The notes beneath the pieces were generated by a model. That model saw nothing but the letters and a program-made list of their open reading frames with translations, had not been told where the DNA came from and did not search any database. Below, one piece after another: positions 1 through 10,518 of a stretch of 64,000 bases of DNA (position 1 is the first letter of the stretch; each line of letters opens with the position of its first letter). The DNA is from Buchnera aphidicola str. G002 (Myzus persicae) (lineage in GTDB: Bacteria > Pseudomonadota > Gammaproteobacteria > Enterobacterales > Enterobacteriaceae). Location: positions 62,001-126,000 of the forward strand of contig NZ_CP002701.1 of NCBI RefSeq assembly GCF_000521565.1, read 5' to 3'. Made by a program: the position numbers and the translations under genes.

Positions 1-1029
1 ATCAGGATCTTCATTATTAGGTAATAATATAAATTTTAATGTTTTTTTATCAGTAATATGTGGTAAAGATTTTTTTAATATTCGCCAAGCTGCATTTTTT
101 CCTGCATCATCACCATCATAGCAGTATATAACGACATCAGTATTTTGAAACAGAATTTGGATGTGTTCGTTTGTTGTTGCTGTTCCTAATGAAGAAACTA
201 CATAATTAATATTATATTGTGTTAAAGTTATCACATCAATATAACCTTCAACAACTAATAAATATTTAGGTTGATTACATTTTTTTTTAACCTGATATAA
301 TCCATAAATATGCTTTCCTTTATGAAAAATATCTGTTTCAGGTGAATTAAGATATTTGGGAAAGATATTATTTATTGCTCGACTTCCAAAACCTACAATT
401 CTACCGTGATGATCTTGTATGGGAAATATTATACGTCCTTGAAAGCGATCATATTTATATCCTTTTTCGCTAATAGAAATTATATTGTAATGTAATAGTT
501 TTTGTTCTAATTTTTTACTTATATCTAGTTTTTTGTAAAAATTTTTCCACTGTAAACTAGAAAATCCAATGAGAAAAAAATCAATCATTTTTTTATTAAT
601 CCCTCTTTTAGCTAGATATTGATGAGCTAAATTAGTAAAAATTATATTTTTTTGATATAATTTACACATTTTTTCCATTAATAAATATAAATTTTGTTTT
701 TTATTATAATGATTGTTTTTTTTTGTATTTTCAAATGGTATTTGCATACCATGAATCATAGAAAGTTCTTCGATACTTTCTATAAAACTTAAATGTTCAT
801 AATTGATTAGAAAATCAATAGCATTTCCATGTGCGTTACATCCAAAACAATAGTAAAATTGTTTTTCATTACTTACAGTAAAAGATGGAGTTTTATCATG
901 ATGAAAGGGACAGTTAGTTTGATAGTTTTTGCCGTATTTTTTTAATTTTATACGTGTATTAATCAGTTCTACAATATTAGTGCGAAATAGTAGTTCAGTA
1001 ATAAAAGATTTAGGTATTTTTCCAGACAT
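1..1029 (-). CDS. dnaG: DNA primase DnaG, N-terminal 343 residues (runs off window)
   Basis: Primase that lays RNA primers for the replication fork through the DnaB helicase. The reading frame begins at an ATG at 1027-1029 and stays open to the window edge, so the C-terminal DnaB-binding part is not seen. The CHC2 zinc motif is intact, with C40, H43, C61 and C64 at the same positions as in E. coli. The TOPRIM core is visible as VEGYIDV near residue 265 followed by [11 protein letters not shown]. It lies directly downstream of rpsU on the same strand, the macromolecular-synthesis operon order (rpsU-dnaG-rpoD). No clear Shine-Dalgarno sequence precedes the start, which suggests low translation, as is known for dnaG in E. 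coli. Identification is secure. Confidence 0.96.
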   Translation of the reverse strand, partial: MSGKIPKSFITELLFRTNIVELINTRIKLKKYGKNYQTNCPFHHDKTPSFTVSNEKQFYYCFGCNAHGNAIDFLINYEHLSFIESIEELSMIHGMQIPFENTKKNNHYNKKQNLYLLMEKMCKLYQKNIIFTNLAHQYLAKRGINKKMIDFFLIGFSSLQWKNFYKKLDISKKLEQKLLHYNIISISEKGYKYDRFQGRIIFPIQDHHGRIVGFGSRAINNIFPKYLNSPETDIFHKGKHIYGLYQVKKKCNQPKYLLVVEGYIDVITLTQYNINYVVSSLGTATTNEHIQILFQNTDVVIYCYDGDDAGKNAAWRILKKSLPHITDKKTLKFILLPNNEDPD

Positions 1030-1055
1030 ATAATTTTACATTATAGAATTCATTT

Positions 1056-1075
1056 CCGTTCTTAAAAAAGAACGG
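1056..1075 (-). terminator. Hairpin between rpsU and dnaG (possible internal terminator)
   Basis: An 8-bp perfect inverted repeat, CCGTTCTT / AAGAACGG with a 4-nt loop, sits between the rpsU stop and the dnaG start. E. coli has an internal terminator at this place that lowers dnaG relative to rpsU. Here no clean U-run follows the stem in the direction of transcription, so it may act as a weak terminator or as an mRNA processing or stability stem. Confidence 0.55.
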
Positions 1076-1104
1076 TTTTTAATATTTTTATTTTTTTCAT
1101 ATAT

Positions 1105-1320
<216 letters not shown>

Positions 1321-1498
1321 TTAAGATTTACCTTAATAAGTTATCTTTATTAAATAGAAAAAATTCTAAAATATTTTTTAGGATAATAGATCTTATATTA
1401 ATCAATGTGATATTATAAAGTATAATTTTTTACATTTACTATGATTTTTCAGAAACTCTTTATTAATTTAAAAAATTAGAATATAGGTGTAAATAATT

Positions 1499-2503
1499 AT
1501 GAAGATCTTGGGTATTGAAACTTCTTGTGATGATACAGGTATTGCCCTTTATGATAGTGATAAAGGATTATTAATAAATAAAATATATAATCAAAAAAAA
1601 TTGCATAATATATATGGAGGAATAGTTCCTGAATTAGCATCTCGTGAACATATGAAAGCAATAATTTCTTTATTAAAACAAACATTTAGAAAAAAAAATA
1701 TGATTGAAGATATTAATCTTATTGCATATACTGCAGGACCTGGTCTAGTAGGTTCTTTATTAGTAGGTGCTACATTTGCATGCTCTTTGGGTTTATCTTT
1801 AAATATTCCAGTTCTTCCAGTAAATCATATGGAAGCACATTTATTATCACCTATGTTAGAATTTAAATCAATTAAGTTTCCATTTATTGCATTATTAGTA
1901 TCAGGAAAACATACTCAAATTATTGCTGCTTATGAATTAGGTAAGTATGAAATACTCGGAAATTGTCTAGATGACGCAGCAGGTGAAGCATTTGACAAGA
2001 CTGCAAATCTATTAGGATTGTCATATCCAGGTGGTGTTCAATTATCTAAATTAGCTTCTCAAGGAATTAAAGATTATTTTTATTTTCCTCGACCTATGAT
2101 TAATCATCCAGGTCTAAACTTTAGTTTTTCTGGATTAAAAACTTTTACAGCTCAAATTATTAATAAATGTGGTCAAAGTATACAAGAAAAAGCTAATATT
2201 GCAAGAGCTTTTGAAGATGCAGTAATTGATATATTATTAATTAAAACTAAAAAAGCTTTAAAAGAAAAAAAATGGAAACGTTTAATTATAGCAGGTGGTG
2301 TGAGTGCGAATTATCTTTTACGAAAAAAATCAGAACAAATGATGGAAAAGTATTTTAATGGAAAAGTATTTTATTCTAGTGTAAAATTTTGTACAGATAA
2401 TGGCGCGATGATTGCATATCTTGGTTTTTTACGTTATTTAGAAGCTAGAGACTCTCAATTAGAAATTTTAGTAAAACCTAAGTGGTCTATTAGTGATTTA
2501 TAG
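1499..2503 (+). CDS. tsaD: tRNA N6-threonylcarbamoyladenosine transferase TsaD
   Basis: Catalytic subunit of the complex that transfers threonylcarbamoyl to A37 of ANN-decoding tRNAs, a near-universal modification. The protein has 334 residues, close to the usual 337. It opens with the ASKHA-fold signature GIETSCDDTG, carries the metal-binding pair in NHMEAH near residue 110, and has the nucleotide-binding motif IIAGGVSANYLLR and a C-terminal CTDNGAMIA. It is divergent from rpsU as in E. coli. A run of nine A residues at 1690-1698 lies inside the frame, but the frame is intact. Confidence 0.97.
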   Translation: MKILGIETSCDDTGIALYDSDKGLLINKIYNQKKLHNIYGGIVPELASREHMKAIISLLKQTFRKKNMIEDINLIAYTAGPGLVGSLLVGATFACSLGLSLNIPVLPVNHMEAHLLSPMLEFKSIKFPFIALLVSGKHTQIIAAYELGKYEILGNCLDDAAGEAFDKTANLLGLSYPGGVQLSKLASQGIKDYFYFPRPMINHPGLNFSFSGLKTFTAQIINKCGQSIQEKANIARAFEDAVIDILLIKTKKALKEKKWKRLIIAGGVSANYLLRKKSEQMMEKYFNGKVFYSSVKFCTDNGAMIAYLGFLRYLEARDSQLEILVKPKWSISDL

Positions 2504-2538
2504 TTATTTTTTTAAAAAAATTAATTTTAATAACTATT

Positions 2539-3177
2539 TTATGTATTTTTAACATAAAAAATGATGTCTTGTATAGTTAAAACTTGCATATTATTATTTT
2601 TAGAAAATTTTATTATTTCATTAGTACGAGCCATAGTTCCATCTTTGTTAGTTAATTCACATATTACTCCGGCTGGTTTAAAACCTGCTAATGAAACAAT
2701 TTCGATAGCAGCTTCTGTATGCCCGGCTCTTGCTAAAATTCCACCACTGTCAGCTCTTAATGGAAAAACATGTCCTGGCCGATTTAAATCACTAGGTTTA
2801 GCATTATCAGCTATCGCTGTTTTTATAGTCGTAAGTCTGTCCTGAGCTGATACACCAGTAGATACACCTTTAGAAGCTTCGATTGTGACTGTGAATCCTG
2901 TACGATATTTACTAGTATTTTTTTTTACCATCATAGGTAAATTAAGTTTTTTTCTTCTAGATTCTGTGATACAGAGACATACGATGCCGCTACCATATCG
3001 AATGGTTAGAGCCATTTGTTCTACTGTCATATTTTCACATGCAAAAACTAGATCTCCTTCATTTTCGCGTTTTTCATCATCTAAGATGATAATACCTTGA
3101 CCGGATTGTAAAGCAAATATTGCTTTTTTAATTCTTTCTATAGGTGTTCCAAATTCGTATAAGAGCGTTTGATTCAT
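2539..3177 (-). CDS. ribB: 3,4-dihydroxy-2-butanone 4-phosphate synthase RibB
   Basis: Converts ribulose 5-phosphate to the four-carbon precursor of riboflavin. The 212 residues are close to the E. coli length (217). Characteristic stretches include [14 protein letters not shown], which holds the acidic metal-binding residues, and [10 protein letters not shown], which holds a conserved histidine. ribE, at the other end of the window, performs the last riboflavin step. In E. coli ribB is preceded by an FMN riboswitch; the roughly 240 bp upstream here show no recognisable conserved core of that element, so the control appears to be lost. Only a small GTACAA/TTGTAC inverted repeat is visible there. 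Confidence 0.96.
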   Translation of the reverse strand: MNQTLLYEFGTPIERIKKAIFALQSGQGIIILDDEKRENEGDLVFACENMTVEQMALTIRYGSGIVCLCITESRRKKLNLPMMVKKNTSKYRTGFTVTIEASKGVSTGVSAQDRLTTIKTAIADNAKPSDLNRPGHVFPLRADSGGILARAGHTEAAIEIVSLAGFKPAGVICELTNKDGTMARTNEIIKFSKNNNMQVLTIQDIIFYVKNT

Positions 3178-3418
3178 TCCTACAAACCTTCTGAATAAAA
3201 TACATTATTGAAAAATAGAATTTTTAGATAAATGATATTTATAGTTAATATCGAATCCTTAAAATATTTTTTATAAAAATATTTATTTAGTATATTATAT
3301 ATTGAAATAAATTTAAGAGCAATGTACAAAATTGTACTTTTAAATTAGACATACGTTTTTCTTTTCAAGAAAAGAATTTATTGAATAGTTTGAAAAAACT
3401 AAATTTTATAAAAATTTT

Positions 3419-4366
3419 TTATTTAAAGCATAGTTTAAAATTTAACTCGTTAATTGTTAAAGTTTCAGTTCCAATTTTTTTGATAACTATACTAGCTCCT
3501 ATATTAGCGTAAAAACATGCTTCTTCTAAAGAATATCCTTTAGCTAAAGAAGCAGCAATTATAGCAATTACTGTATCTCCTGCACCTGTTACATCACATG
3601 CTGTTTTTGAAATGGCAGGAAAATGTATTGGTTTTTTTTTATTTTGAAATAAAGTCATTCCGTGATGAGAACGAGTTATTAATAATGCTGATAGTTTCAG
3701 TTCAGATAATAATTTTATTCCTCTTTGTAAAATTTCTTGTTCTTTATAACATTTTCCGACTATTTTTTCAAATTCAGCAAGATTCGGTGTTAATAAACTC
3801 GCTCCAGAATATTTTGTAAAATCTATTCCTTTTGGATCCACAAGTATAGGGATTGACATTTTTTTTGCTAAATTAATTATTTTTTTAATATGAAATAAAG
3901 TTCCTTTTTCATAATCTGATAAAATTAAAATTTTAAAGTATGGGAGTGAATTAATTATTTTTTGATATAATAAATCATTTTGTTTAGCGATATATTTTTC
4001 TTGAAAATCTATTCGAATCAATTGTTTATTTTCCGATAAAATTCTAATTTTTGTGATGGTCTTATTTTTTTTTATAGGAATTAGATCACAATCAATTCTA
4101 ATGTGATGTAAAAGTTTTTTTAATATTAATCCTTCATCATCTACACCAATAAAACCAATTATTTTAGAAGATCCACCAATTTCAGCAATATTTTTAGCTA
4201 CGTTTGCAGCACCACCTGGTTGTTTTTTAACTTTATTGATTTTGACAATTGGTATAGATTTTTCTGATAGTATGGAATAATTTTTACTATACCAATAACA
4301 ATCTAATATAAGATCTCCAACCACAAGAACAAGTGAGTTATTAAAATCAATAAATTTTTTTTTCAT
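3419..4366 (-). CDS. hldE: HldE kinase domain only (D-glycero-beta-D-manno-heptose-7-phosphate kinase)
   Basis: Belongs to the PfkB/ribokinase family and aligns along its length with the N-terminal kinase half of E. coli HldE. It has the early [12 protein letters not shown] substrate motif, [15 protein letters not shown], and the catalytic GAGDTV motif near residue 260. E. coli HldE is about 477 residues and adds a C-terminal nucleotidyltransferase domain that makes ADP-heptose. This protein stops at 315 residues, right at the domain boundary, and the 240 bp downstream show no trace of the HxGH nucleotidyltransferase signature. The protein is therefore a stand-alone kinase. Its physiological product is unclear, because ADP-heptose could not be completed by this protein alone. 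Confidence 0.88.
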   Translation of the reverse strand: MKKKFIDFNNSLVLVVGDLILDCYWYSKNYSILSEKSIPIVKINKVKKQPGGAANVAKNIAEIGGSSKIIGFIGVDDEGLILKKLLHHIRIDCDLIPIKKNKTITKIRILSENKQLIRIDFQEKYIAKQNDLLYQKIINSLPYFKILILSDYEKGTLFHIKKIINLAKKMSIPILVDPKGIDFTKYSGASLLTPNLAEFEKIVGKCYKEQEILQRGIKLLSELKLSALLITRSHHGMTLFQNKKKPIHFPAISKTACDVTGAGDTVIAIIAASLAKGYSLEEACFYANIGASIVIKKIGTETLTINELNFKLCFK

Positions 4367-4581
4367 AATATTTTCTCTTTAAATAATCATAATTTTAAAT
4401 ATTTAATATATTTTGTAAAATTAAAAATAATTATATATTTTAAAACATGAACAATGTATTTTTTTATATATCTTATCTATAAAATAATTACAAGATTTAA
4501 TTATTTATATTAATAAATAATTTATTTAATAGTATTTTATGTAATAGAATATAATATTATTTTAAAATATAAGAAAATAGC

Positions 4582-5820
4582 ATGAAAATATATTTAGTAG
4601 GAGGAGCAGTTCGTGATTCTTTATTAAACTTACCTATTAAAGATAGGGACTGGGTAGTAGTAGGAGCGACAAAACAAATGTTATTAGAAAAAAACTTTCA
4701 GCCGGTAGGAAAAGATTTTCCTGTTTTTTTACATCCAGAAACGCACGAAGAATATGCTCTTGCGAGAAAAGAAAGAAAATCTGGAAAAGGATATACTGGA
4801 TTTTATACTGATTCTAATTCTAGTGTCACTCTAGAAGATGATTTGATAAGAAGAGATTTAACCATGAATGCTATTGCTGAAGATCAAGACGGAAATCATA
4901 TTGATCCTTTTAAAGGAAAAAAAGATATTCAATGTCGTTTAATAAGACATGTTTCTGAAGCCTTTATAGAAGATCCGTTACGAGTTTTACGTACAGCGAG
5001 ATTTGCTGCTTCCTTAATACATTTAGGATTTCAAATAGCCAAGGAAACTATGGAATTAATGTCTATTGTAGTAAGAAAAAAAGAATTATTATATTTAACT
5101 GCAAATAGAATATGGAATGAAACTGAAAAAGCATTTAAAACTTATAATCCTCATGTATATTTTCAGGTTTTATATTCTTGTAAGGCGCTCCAACTGTTTT
5201 TTCCAAAAATGTATTTTTTTTATGAAAGAGATATTTTTTTAAAAAATAACCTATTAAAAAAAATATGTAATAAAGATAATATATTAATGGGATTAGCAAA
5301 AATATCAAATTTTGAAAAAAATGTTGATATTCGCTTTGCTTATCTCTGTCAATTTTTATCAATTAATCAACTGTTTTTTTTTCCTTCTAAAATATTTTAT
5401 GATACTAATTCTGTTTCTATTGTACAGAGTTTATGTAAAAGTTTTCATATTCCATCTTCTATTCGAGATATAGCAGTTTTAAATACGGGTTTTTATATTT
5501 TTTTGAAAACGATTCAATCTCAATCATCCAAAAATATTGTCAGATTATTTTATAAAATTGATGCTTGGCGAAAACCGGATCGTATAAAAAAATTAGCGTT
5601 TTTAAATGACTTTAATTTTTTGAATCAAATTTCGACTAAGTTAATTAGTTTTAAATCTGGTTGTTTTCTAAAAAAATGTTTTTCTATTGTAAAAAATGTT
5701 TCTATTCAATTAATTTTAGATAAAGGTTTTAAAGGAAATGAAATTAAAGATGAATTAATGCGCATTAGAATTAAAAAGCTTCAACTATGGCGTTTAAAAA
5801 ATTTTAAATCTCATATTTAA
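4582..5820 (+). CDS. cca: CCA-adding tRNA nucleotidyltransferase with eroded HD domain
   Basis: Adds or repairs the 3'-CCA of tRNAs. It is 412 residues long, the same as E. coli. The class II polymerase head is well preserved: GGAVRD at 7-12, the metal-binding pair D21/D23 in KDRDWVV, and RRDLTMNAIA near 90-99. The C-terminal HD phosphohydrolase domain is recognisable in VDIRFAYLC and DAWRKPDR, but the E. coli H-D pair (255/256) is replaced by Q257-F258. Phosphatase and phosphodiesterase activity is therefore presumably lost while CCA addition remains. The activity is needed here: three of the four tRNA genes in this window lack an encoded CCA. Confidence 0.95.
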   Translation: MKIYLVGGAVRDSLLNLPIKDRDWVVVGATKQMLLEKNFQPVGKDFPVFLHPETHEEYALARKERKSGKGYTGFYTDSNSSVTLEDDLIRRDLTMNAIAEDQDGNHIDPFKGKKDIQCRLIRHVSEAFIEDPLRVLRTARFAASLIHLGFQIAKETMELMSIVVRKKELLYLTANRIWNETEKAFKTYNPHVYFQVLYSCKALQLFFPKMYFFYERDIFLKNNLLKKICNKDNILMGLAKISNFEKNVDIRFAYLCQFLSINQLFFFPSKIFYDTNSVSIVQSLCKSFHIPSSIRDIAVLNTGFYIFLKTIQSQSSKNIVRLFYKIDAWRKPDRIKKLAFLNDFNFLNQISTKLISFKSGCFLKKCFSIVKNVSIQLILDKGFKGNEIKDELMRIRIKKLQLWRLKNFKSHI

Positions 5821-5860
5821 TTTTATAAAAAAAGTATTTTTCTATAGTTATAAATTTAAA

Positions 5861-6661
5861 TTAATTTATAAAATAAATTAGTAAAGCCATTATCAAGCGA
5901 TATATTCCAAAAAATATTAGTGATGTTTTATCAATAAATTTTAATAATTTTTTTATACATATTATAGAAATTGTAAAAGATATTATAAATCCGATAAAAA
6001 AAACGGGAAGATCTAATATTTTTATATTATGAAAATTATTGATTAAATCATATAAAGATGCTCCTATTAATAAAGGAATAGATATAATAAAAGAAAATTC
6101 TATGGCAACCGAACGTTTGATTCCTAATAATATTCCAGTTCCTATAGTCATTCCAGATCTTGAAAAACCAGGGCATAAACAAAAAATTTGAAATAGTCCA
6201 ATAATAATGGATTGTGATAAATTAATTTTATTAAGATTTGATATTTTATATTTTTTAGGTTTAAATATTTCAGAAATTATAAAAAACAAACTACCTAATA
6301 TTAATGCATACATAACACTATTAATATTAAATAATATTTTAATTCTTTTATAAAATATATATCCTAAAATGATAGTAGGTGCAATAGAAAAAAAAACATG
6401 GATTACATTTGTTTTTTTATTTTTTATATTAATTTTTAATATTAGCATATTAATAATTTTTTTATGAAAAAAATATAATGTTCCAAATACAGAACCTAAT
6501 TGAATAAATATATCTAATATTTTTGTGTTATTATTATTTTGTATTCCTAACCAGTGTGAAGCGATAATTATATGTCCTGTAGAAGAAATAGGAAGAAATT
6601 CTGTGATTCCTTCTACGATTCCAAGAATAATCGAAGTAATAATCTTATAGAATTCAATCAT
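5861..6661 (-). CDS. uppP: Undecaprenyl-diphosphate phosphatase UppP (BacA)
   Basis: Integral membrane enzyme that dephosphorylates undecaprenyl diphosphate to recycle the lipid carrier for peptidoglycan synthesis. The 266 residues contain several hydrophobic segments and both family signatures: GIVEGITEFLPISSTGH near the N-terminus and PGFSRSGMTIGTGIL around residue 165, where the catalytic Glu, Ser and Arg residues lie. It runs on the minus strand downstream of crr but is separated from it by a terminator-like hairpin, so it is probably its own unit. Confidence 0.95.
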   Translation of the reverse strand: MIEFYKIITSIILGIVEGITEFLPISSTGHIIIASHWLGIQNNNNTKILDIFIQLGSVFGTLYFFHKKIINMLILKINIKNKKTNVIHVFFSIAPTIILGYIFYKRIKILFNINSVMYALILGSLFFIISEIFKPKKYKISNLNKINLSQSIIIGLFQIFCLCPGFSRSGMTIGTGILLGIKRSVAIEFSFIISIPLLIGASLYDLINNFHNIKILDLPVFFIGFIISFTISIICIKKLLKFIDKTSLIFFGIYRLIMALLIYFIN

Positions 6662-6703
6662 TTTTTTCTTATTTATGTGTTAGAATTTGATATGAATAAA
6701 ATT

Positions 6704-6732
6704 AAAACGGTACTAAATAACAGCACCGTTTT
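6704..6732 (-). terminator. Terminator downstream of crr
   Basis: Inverted repeat AAAACGGT / ACCGTTTT with inner partial pairing. It is located just after the crr stop (minus strand) and before the uppP start. The stem is followed in the crr direction by an A/T-rich tail containing TTTT. It is a plausible end of the ptsH-ptsI-crr transcript. Confidence 0.6.
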
Positions 6733-6743
6733 TATATTGAAAA

Positions 6744-7247
6744 TCAATTATATAGAGTTATAATAGTTGTTTCTCCAGCAACAGTATTACCAGATGATTT
6801 TTCTATTTTTTTAAAATTTTCTATATTAGATATTACAACAGGAGTTAAAATAGATTTAGATGCTTCTGTTAAAAAATCTAAATCAAATAAAATTATTTCA
6901 TCTCCTATGTTTACGTTTTGATTATCATTAGCTATTTTTGTAAAACCCTTACCTTTTAACTTCACAGTATCAATACCAAAGTGAACAAATAATTCGACAT
7001 TATCTTCAGAAATAATTGAAAAAGCATGTAGACTTTCAAATATTTTACCAATAGTACCGTTCACTGGTGCTAATATTTTATTTCCTGTTGGTTTAATTGC
7101 TATTCCATCTCCTACAATTTTTTTGGAAAAAACTAGATCTGGCACATCTTCAATATGAACAATATCACCAGATAAAGGTGCAACAATTTCTATTTTTTTA
7201 GAAAAATTAGATTTTTTACTATTAAATAAATTAGAAAAGAAATTCAT
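6744..7247 (-). CDS. crr: Glucose-specific phosphotransferase enzyme IIA component
   Basis: Cytoplasmic phosphocarrier that takes phosphate from HPr and passes it to a sugar-specific EIIBC; it also regulates carbon use in E. coli. The 167 residues begin with a short N-terminal tail and then [11 protein letters not shown]. The active-site histidines are present: H89 in VHFGIDTV, the phosphorylation site, and H74 in ESLHAFS. It is the last gene of ptsH-ptsI-crr, 54 bp from ptsI, preceded by an AGGAG-like sequence. Confidence 0.96.
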   Translation of the reverse strand: MNFFSNLFNSKKSNFSKKIEIVAPLSGDIVHIEDVPDLVFSKKIVGDGIAIKPTGNKILAPVNGTIGKIFESLHAFSIISEDNVELFVHFGIDTVKLKGKGFTKIANDNQNVNIGDEIILFDLDFLTEASKSILTPVVISNIENFKKIEKSSGNTVAGETTIITLYN

Positions 7248-7301
7248 TTTTTCTCCTAAGTGTTTTTTATTTTATTTGCGGTATTTTTACCTCCTAATAT
7301 T

Positions 7302-9008
7302 TCATAAATTTTTTACTAAATGAAGTATTTCTTTTGTAGTTGATAATTTTAATGCTTTTTGTGCTATTTTTTTTGCTTTAGAAAAAGATGTATTACGAAT
7401 TATTTCTTTTATTTTAGGAATGCTAATTGAACTCATACTAAATTCATCTAGTCCCATACCTAATAATAGAACAGTAGCACGTTCATCCCCTGCAAGTTCT
7501 CCACACATACCAGTCCATTTTCCATTTAAATGTGCTACGTCAATAACTGTTTTAATTAATTTTAAAACAGATGGATGCATTGGATTGTAAAGATGTGAAA
7601 TTAAATCATTTCCTCTATCAACTGCTAAAGTGTATTGTGTTAAATCATTAGTTCCAATACTAAAAAAATCTACTTCTTTTATTAAATATTCAGCGATTAT
7701 AGCTGATGCAGGTGTTTCTATCATAATGCCAATTTTAATATTTTCATCAAATAATATATTATTATTTTTAAGTTGTTTTTGAATATTATTGATTTCTAAT
7801 TTTAGCATTCTAATTTCTTCAACAGAAATTATCATAGGGAAAAGAATGTATATTTTGCCAAAAGCTGAAGCCCTAAGGATAGCTTTTAATTGAGCATATA
7901 ATATTTCTTTCCGATCTATTGAAATTCTGATTGCACGCCAACCAAGAAAAGGGTTATCTTCTTTTGGTAAATTCATGTAAGGAAGATCTTTATCACCACC
8001 AATATCCATGGTTCTTATAATAACAGATTTATTTTGCATTAATTCTGCAACTTTTTTGTATGCTTGGAATTGTTCATTTTCAGTAGGTAAAGAGTTTCTT
8101 CCCATAAATAAAAATTCTGTTCGATAAAGACCAATACATTCGGCACCGTTTTTTTGAGCAGAATAAATATCTTCTATATTACCAATATTAGAACCAATTT
8201 TAACATTATGTCCATCAATAGTAGTAGCATGTAAATTTTTTAAATTGATTAATTTATTTTTTTTTGCGGAATATTTATTTTTTACTTCTTTTTTCTGATT
8301 AATTAATTCATTAGATGGATTGATAAAAATTTCATTATGAATAGCATCTAAAATAATATAATCATTATTTTTGACCATACTTGTTACGTTACTAGTCCCT
8401 ACAATTGCTGGAATTTCTAATGATCTTGCCATAATCGAAGTATGTGATGTCCTCCCTCCTAAATCAGTAATAAATCCTAAAATATATTTTAGATTAATTT
8501 GTGCTGTTTCTGAAGGAGTTAAATCTTTCGAAATTAAAATCACTTCACTTGTTATATTGTTTAAATCAATAATATTTAAATTAAGTATGTTTTTTAATAA
8601 ACGATTTCCAATATCTCTTACGTCAATAGCTCTGTTTTTTAAGTACTCATCTTTGAGTTTTTCTAAAGCTTTTGCTTGACTTTCAATAATCAATTCAGTG
8701 GCTTCTGCAGCGCATATTTGTCTTTCTTTTATTAAAGAAATTATTTCCTGTTCTAACTCTTCATCTTCAAGAAGCATAATATGGCCTTCAAAGATGCTTT
8801 CTTTATCTTCTCCCAATGTTTCTCTTGCTTTAATTTTAATTTGTTTTATTTGTTCTATTGATTTTTTTCTGCCTTCAAAAAAAATTTTTATTTCTTTTGT
8901 AATATTTTCAATATGAATAATTTTGCGGTTAATAAGAATTTCTTCTTCTTTTAATAAAAGAGCCCGGCCAAAAGCTATACCCGGTGATGCTAAAATGCCT
9001 GAAATCAT
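7302..9008 (-). CDS. ptsI: Phosphoenolpyruvate-protein phosphotransferase, enzyme I
   Basis: First enzyme of the sugar phosphotransferase system: autophosphorylates from PEP and donates to HPr. The protein is 568 residues (E. coli 575). The phosphorylated histidine is H189 in [13 protein letters not shown], the same number as in E. coli. The C-terminal PEP-binding TIM barrel shows [12 protein letters not shown], the [16 protein letters not shown] signature, and the catalytic cysteine in [10 protein letters not shown]. It lies between ptsH and crr on the same strand. Confidence 0.97.
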   Translation of the reverse strand: MISGILASPGIAFGRALLLKEEEILINRKIIHIENITKEIKIFFEGRKKSIEQIKQIKIKARETLGEDKESIFEGHIMLLEDEELEQEIISLIKERQICAAEATELIIESQAKALEKLKDEYLKNRAIDVRDIGNRLLKNILNLNIIDLNNITSEVILISKDLTPSETAQINLKYILGFITDLGGRTSHTSIMARSLEIPAIVGTSNVTSMVKNNDYIILDAIHNEIFINPSNELINQKKEVKNKYSAKKNKLINLKNLHATTIDGHNVKIGSNIGNIEDIYSAQKNGAECIGLYRTEFLFMGRNSLPTENEQFQAYKKVAELMQNKSVIIRTMDIGGDKDLPYMNLPKEDNPFLGWRAIRISIDRKEILYAQLKAILRASAFGKIYILFPMIISVEEIRMLKLEINNIQKQLKNNNILFDENIKIGIMIETPASAIIAEYLIKEVDFFSIGTNDLTQYTLAVDRGNDLISHLYNPMHPSVLKLIKTVIDVAHLNGKWTGMCGELAGDERATVLLLGMGLDEFSMSSISIPKIKEIIRNTSFSKAKKIAQKALKLSTTKEILHLVKNL

Positions 9009-9093
9009 AACATTACCTTTAATAATAAAGTTTATCTATGTCAGAGAAGGACAATATGGTGGGTCAGGCAAATACATTTTTTCATATAATAAT

Positions 9094-9121
9094 TCGGAAG
9101 TTATTTTTATATAACCTCCGA
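9094..9121 (-). promoter_or_regulatory. Hairpin in the ptsH-ptsI intergenic region
   Basis: An imperfect inverted repeat (TCGGAAGTTAT / ATAACCTCCGA on the plus strand) lies in the 151-bp gap between ptsH and ptsI, where both genes read on the minus strand. There is no long U-run in the operon direction. It could be a partial terminator or an mRNA-stabilising stem that raises ptsH over ptsI. The function is inference. Confidence 0.4.
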
Positions 9122-9159
9122 TATTTTTAGAAAAATTAATAAATTATTTTTATGATAAT

Positions 9160-9417
9160 TTATTCTAGTTCTGTCATTATGTTAGATAAATGCTCAATAG
9201 CTTGCTGTTCATCTTCTCCTTCAGCAGACAATGTAATAAGACTTCCTTTAATTAATCCTAGTGTTTGAATCTTGAATAAACTTTTGGCATTTACTGTTTT
9301 ATCATTGTAAATAATATAAATTTCAGAAATAAATTTTTTTGCTTCTTTTACAAATTGAGCTGCAGGACGAGTATGTAATCCATGTGGAGCTGTTATTGTT
9401 ATTTGGTTTTGAAACAT
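9160..9417 (-). CDS. ptsH: Phosphocarrier protein HPr
   Basis: Small carrier that moves phosphate from enzyme I to the EIIA components. It is 85 residues, the E. coli length. The active-site H15 lies in [10 protein letters not shown], and S46 in [10 protein letters not shown] matches the conserved serine. It is the first gene of ptsH-ptsI-crr and is preceded by an AAGGAAA-type ribosome binding site. The upstream cysK-ptsH order matches E. coli. Confidence 0.97.
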   Translation of the reverse strand: MFQNQITITAPHGLHTRPAAQFVKEAKKFISEIYIIYNDKTVNAKSLFKIQTLGLIKGSLITLSAEGEDEQQAIEHLSNIMTELE

Positions 9418-9549
9418 TTTTTTTCCTTAAATTCGGTTTTATTAAAATGATTTTTCAAGTTATAATTTTATTATAAATAATTGAAATACAACTTCTGAAA
9501 TAAAAAAGATCACATAAAAAGATTTTTTTATTGCAGAAATTGTATCATT

Positions 9550-10518
9550 TTAATGTTTTTCTTTATTTTCAAATAATGTAGAAAATAGTTCTGTACTTAA
9601 ATAACGTTCTCCTGAAGAAGGTAATATAACAACTATTGTTTTATTTAAAAATTTTTTTTGTTTCTGTATTTTTAAAGCTGCAAATAAAGCTGCACCTGAA
9701 GAAATTCCTGCTAATATTCCTTCTTTTTTCATTAGTTTTTGAGCTGTAAATATTGACTCTTCACTTGAAACAGTAATTACTTGGTCAATTAATTTTAAGT
9801 CTAAATTTTTAGGAATAAATCCAGGTCCTATACCTTGAATTTTATGTGGTCCAGGTGTTATTTTTTTTCCTGATAAAAATTGTGTAATAACAGGTGATTC
9901 TGATGGTTCAACTGCAATACTAATTAATTTTTTTTTGCCTTGTCTTTGTTTGATATACCTAGTAATACCTGTAATAGTTCCTCCTGTTCCTACAGCAGAA
10001 ATTAAAATATCTATTTTACCATCAGTATCATTCCATATTTCAGGACCAGTTGTTTTTTCATGAATTTCAGGATTAGCTGGATTTTCAAATTGTTTTAATA
10101 AAAGATATTTTTTAGGATTACATGATATAATTTCATTAGCTTCAGATATGGCTCCTTTCATGCCTAATGTTCCATCTGTTAATACTAATTTAGCTCCTAA
10201 AGATTTTAGCAGTTTTTTTCTTTCAATAGACATTGTATCTGGCATAGTAAGAGTTAAATCATAGTTTCGAGAAGCTGCAACATAAGCAAGCGCTATTCCA
10301 GTATTCCCGCTAGTAGCCTCGATTAATTCTATATTTTTACTAAGCCTTCCATTTTTTTCGGCATCCCAGATCATATTAGCACCAATCCTACATTTAACAC
10401 TGAAGCTAGGATTTCTAGATTCTATTTTTACTAAAATATTTCCATGTCCTATATTTTTTAAACGAACTAGTGGTGTGTTTCCGATTGTTAAAGAATTATC
10501 TTCATATATTTTACTCAT
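9550..10518 (-). CDS. cysK: Cysteine synthase A (O-acetylserine sulfhydrylase)
   Basis: PLP enzyme that makes cysteine from O-acetylserine and sulfide. It is 322 residues. The PLP lysine is K42 in [11 protein letters not shown], the same number as in E. coli. The substrate loop [16 protein letters not shown] and the phosphate-binding GTGGTITG are intact, and the C-terminal [12 protein letters not shown] is typical. It lies upstream of ptsH, as in E. coli. The E. coli genes zipA and cysZ that lie between cysK and ligA are absent; the 237 bp to ligA hold only A/T-rich spacer. Confidence 0.97.
   Translation of the reverse strand: MSKIYEDNSLTIGNTPLVRLKNIGHGNILVKIESRNPSFSVKCRIGANMIWDAEKNGRLSKNIELIEATSGNTGIALAYVAASRNYDLTLTMPDTMSIERKKLLKSLGAKLVLTDGTLGMKGAISEANEIISCNPKKYLLLKQFENPANPEIHEKTTGPEIWNDTDGKIDILISAVGTGGTITGITRYIKQRQGKKKLISIAVEPSESPVITQFLSGKKITPGPHKIQGIGPGFIPKNLDLKLIDQVITVSSEESIFTAQKLMKKEGILAGISSGAALFAALKIQKQKKFLNKTIVVILPSSGERYLSTELFSTLFENKEKH

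Noticed and set aside
1497-1685. Minus-strand 62-codon frame opposite tsaD
   Set aside because: Shadow of tsaD: low-complexity Tyr/Ile-rich translation with no family resemblance.
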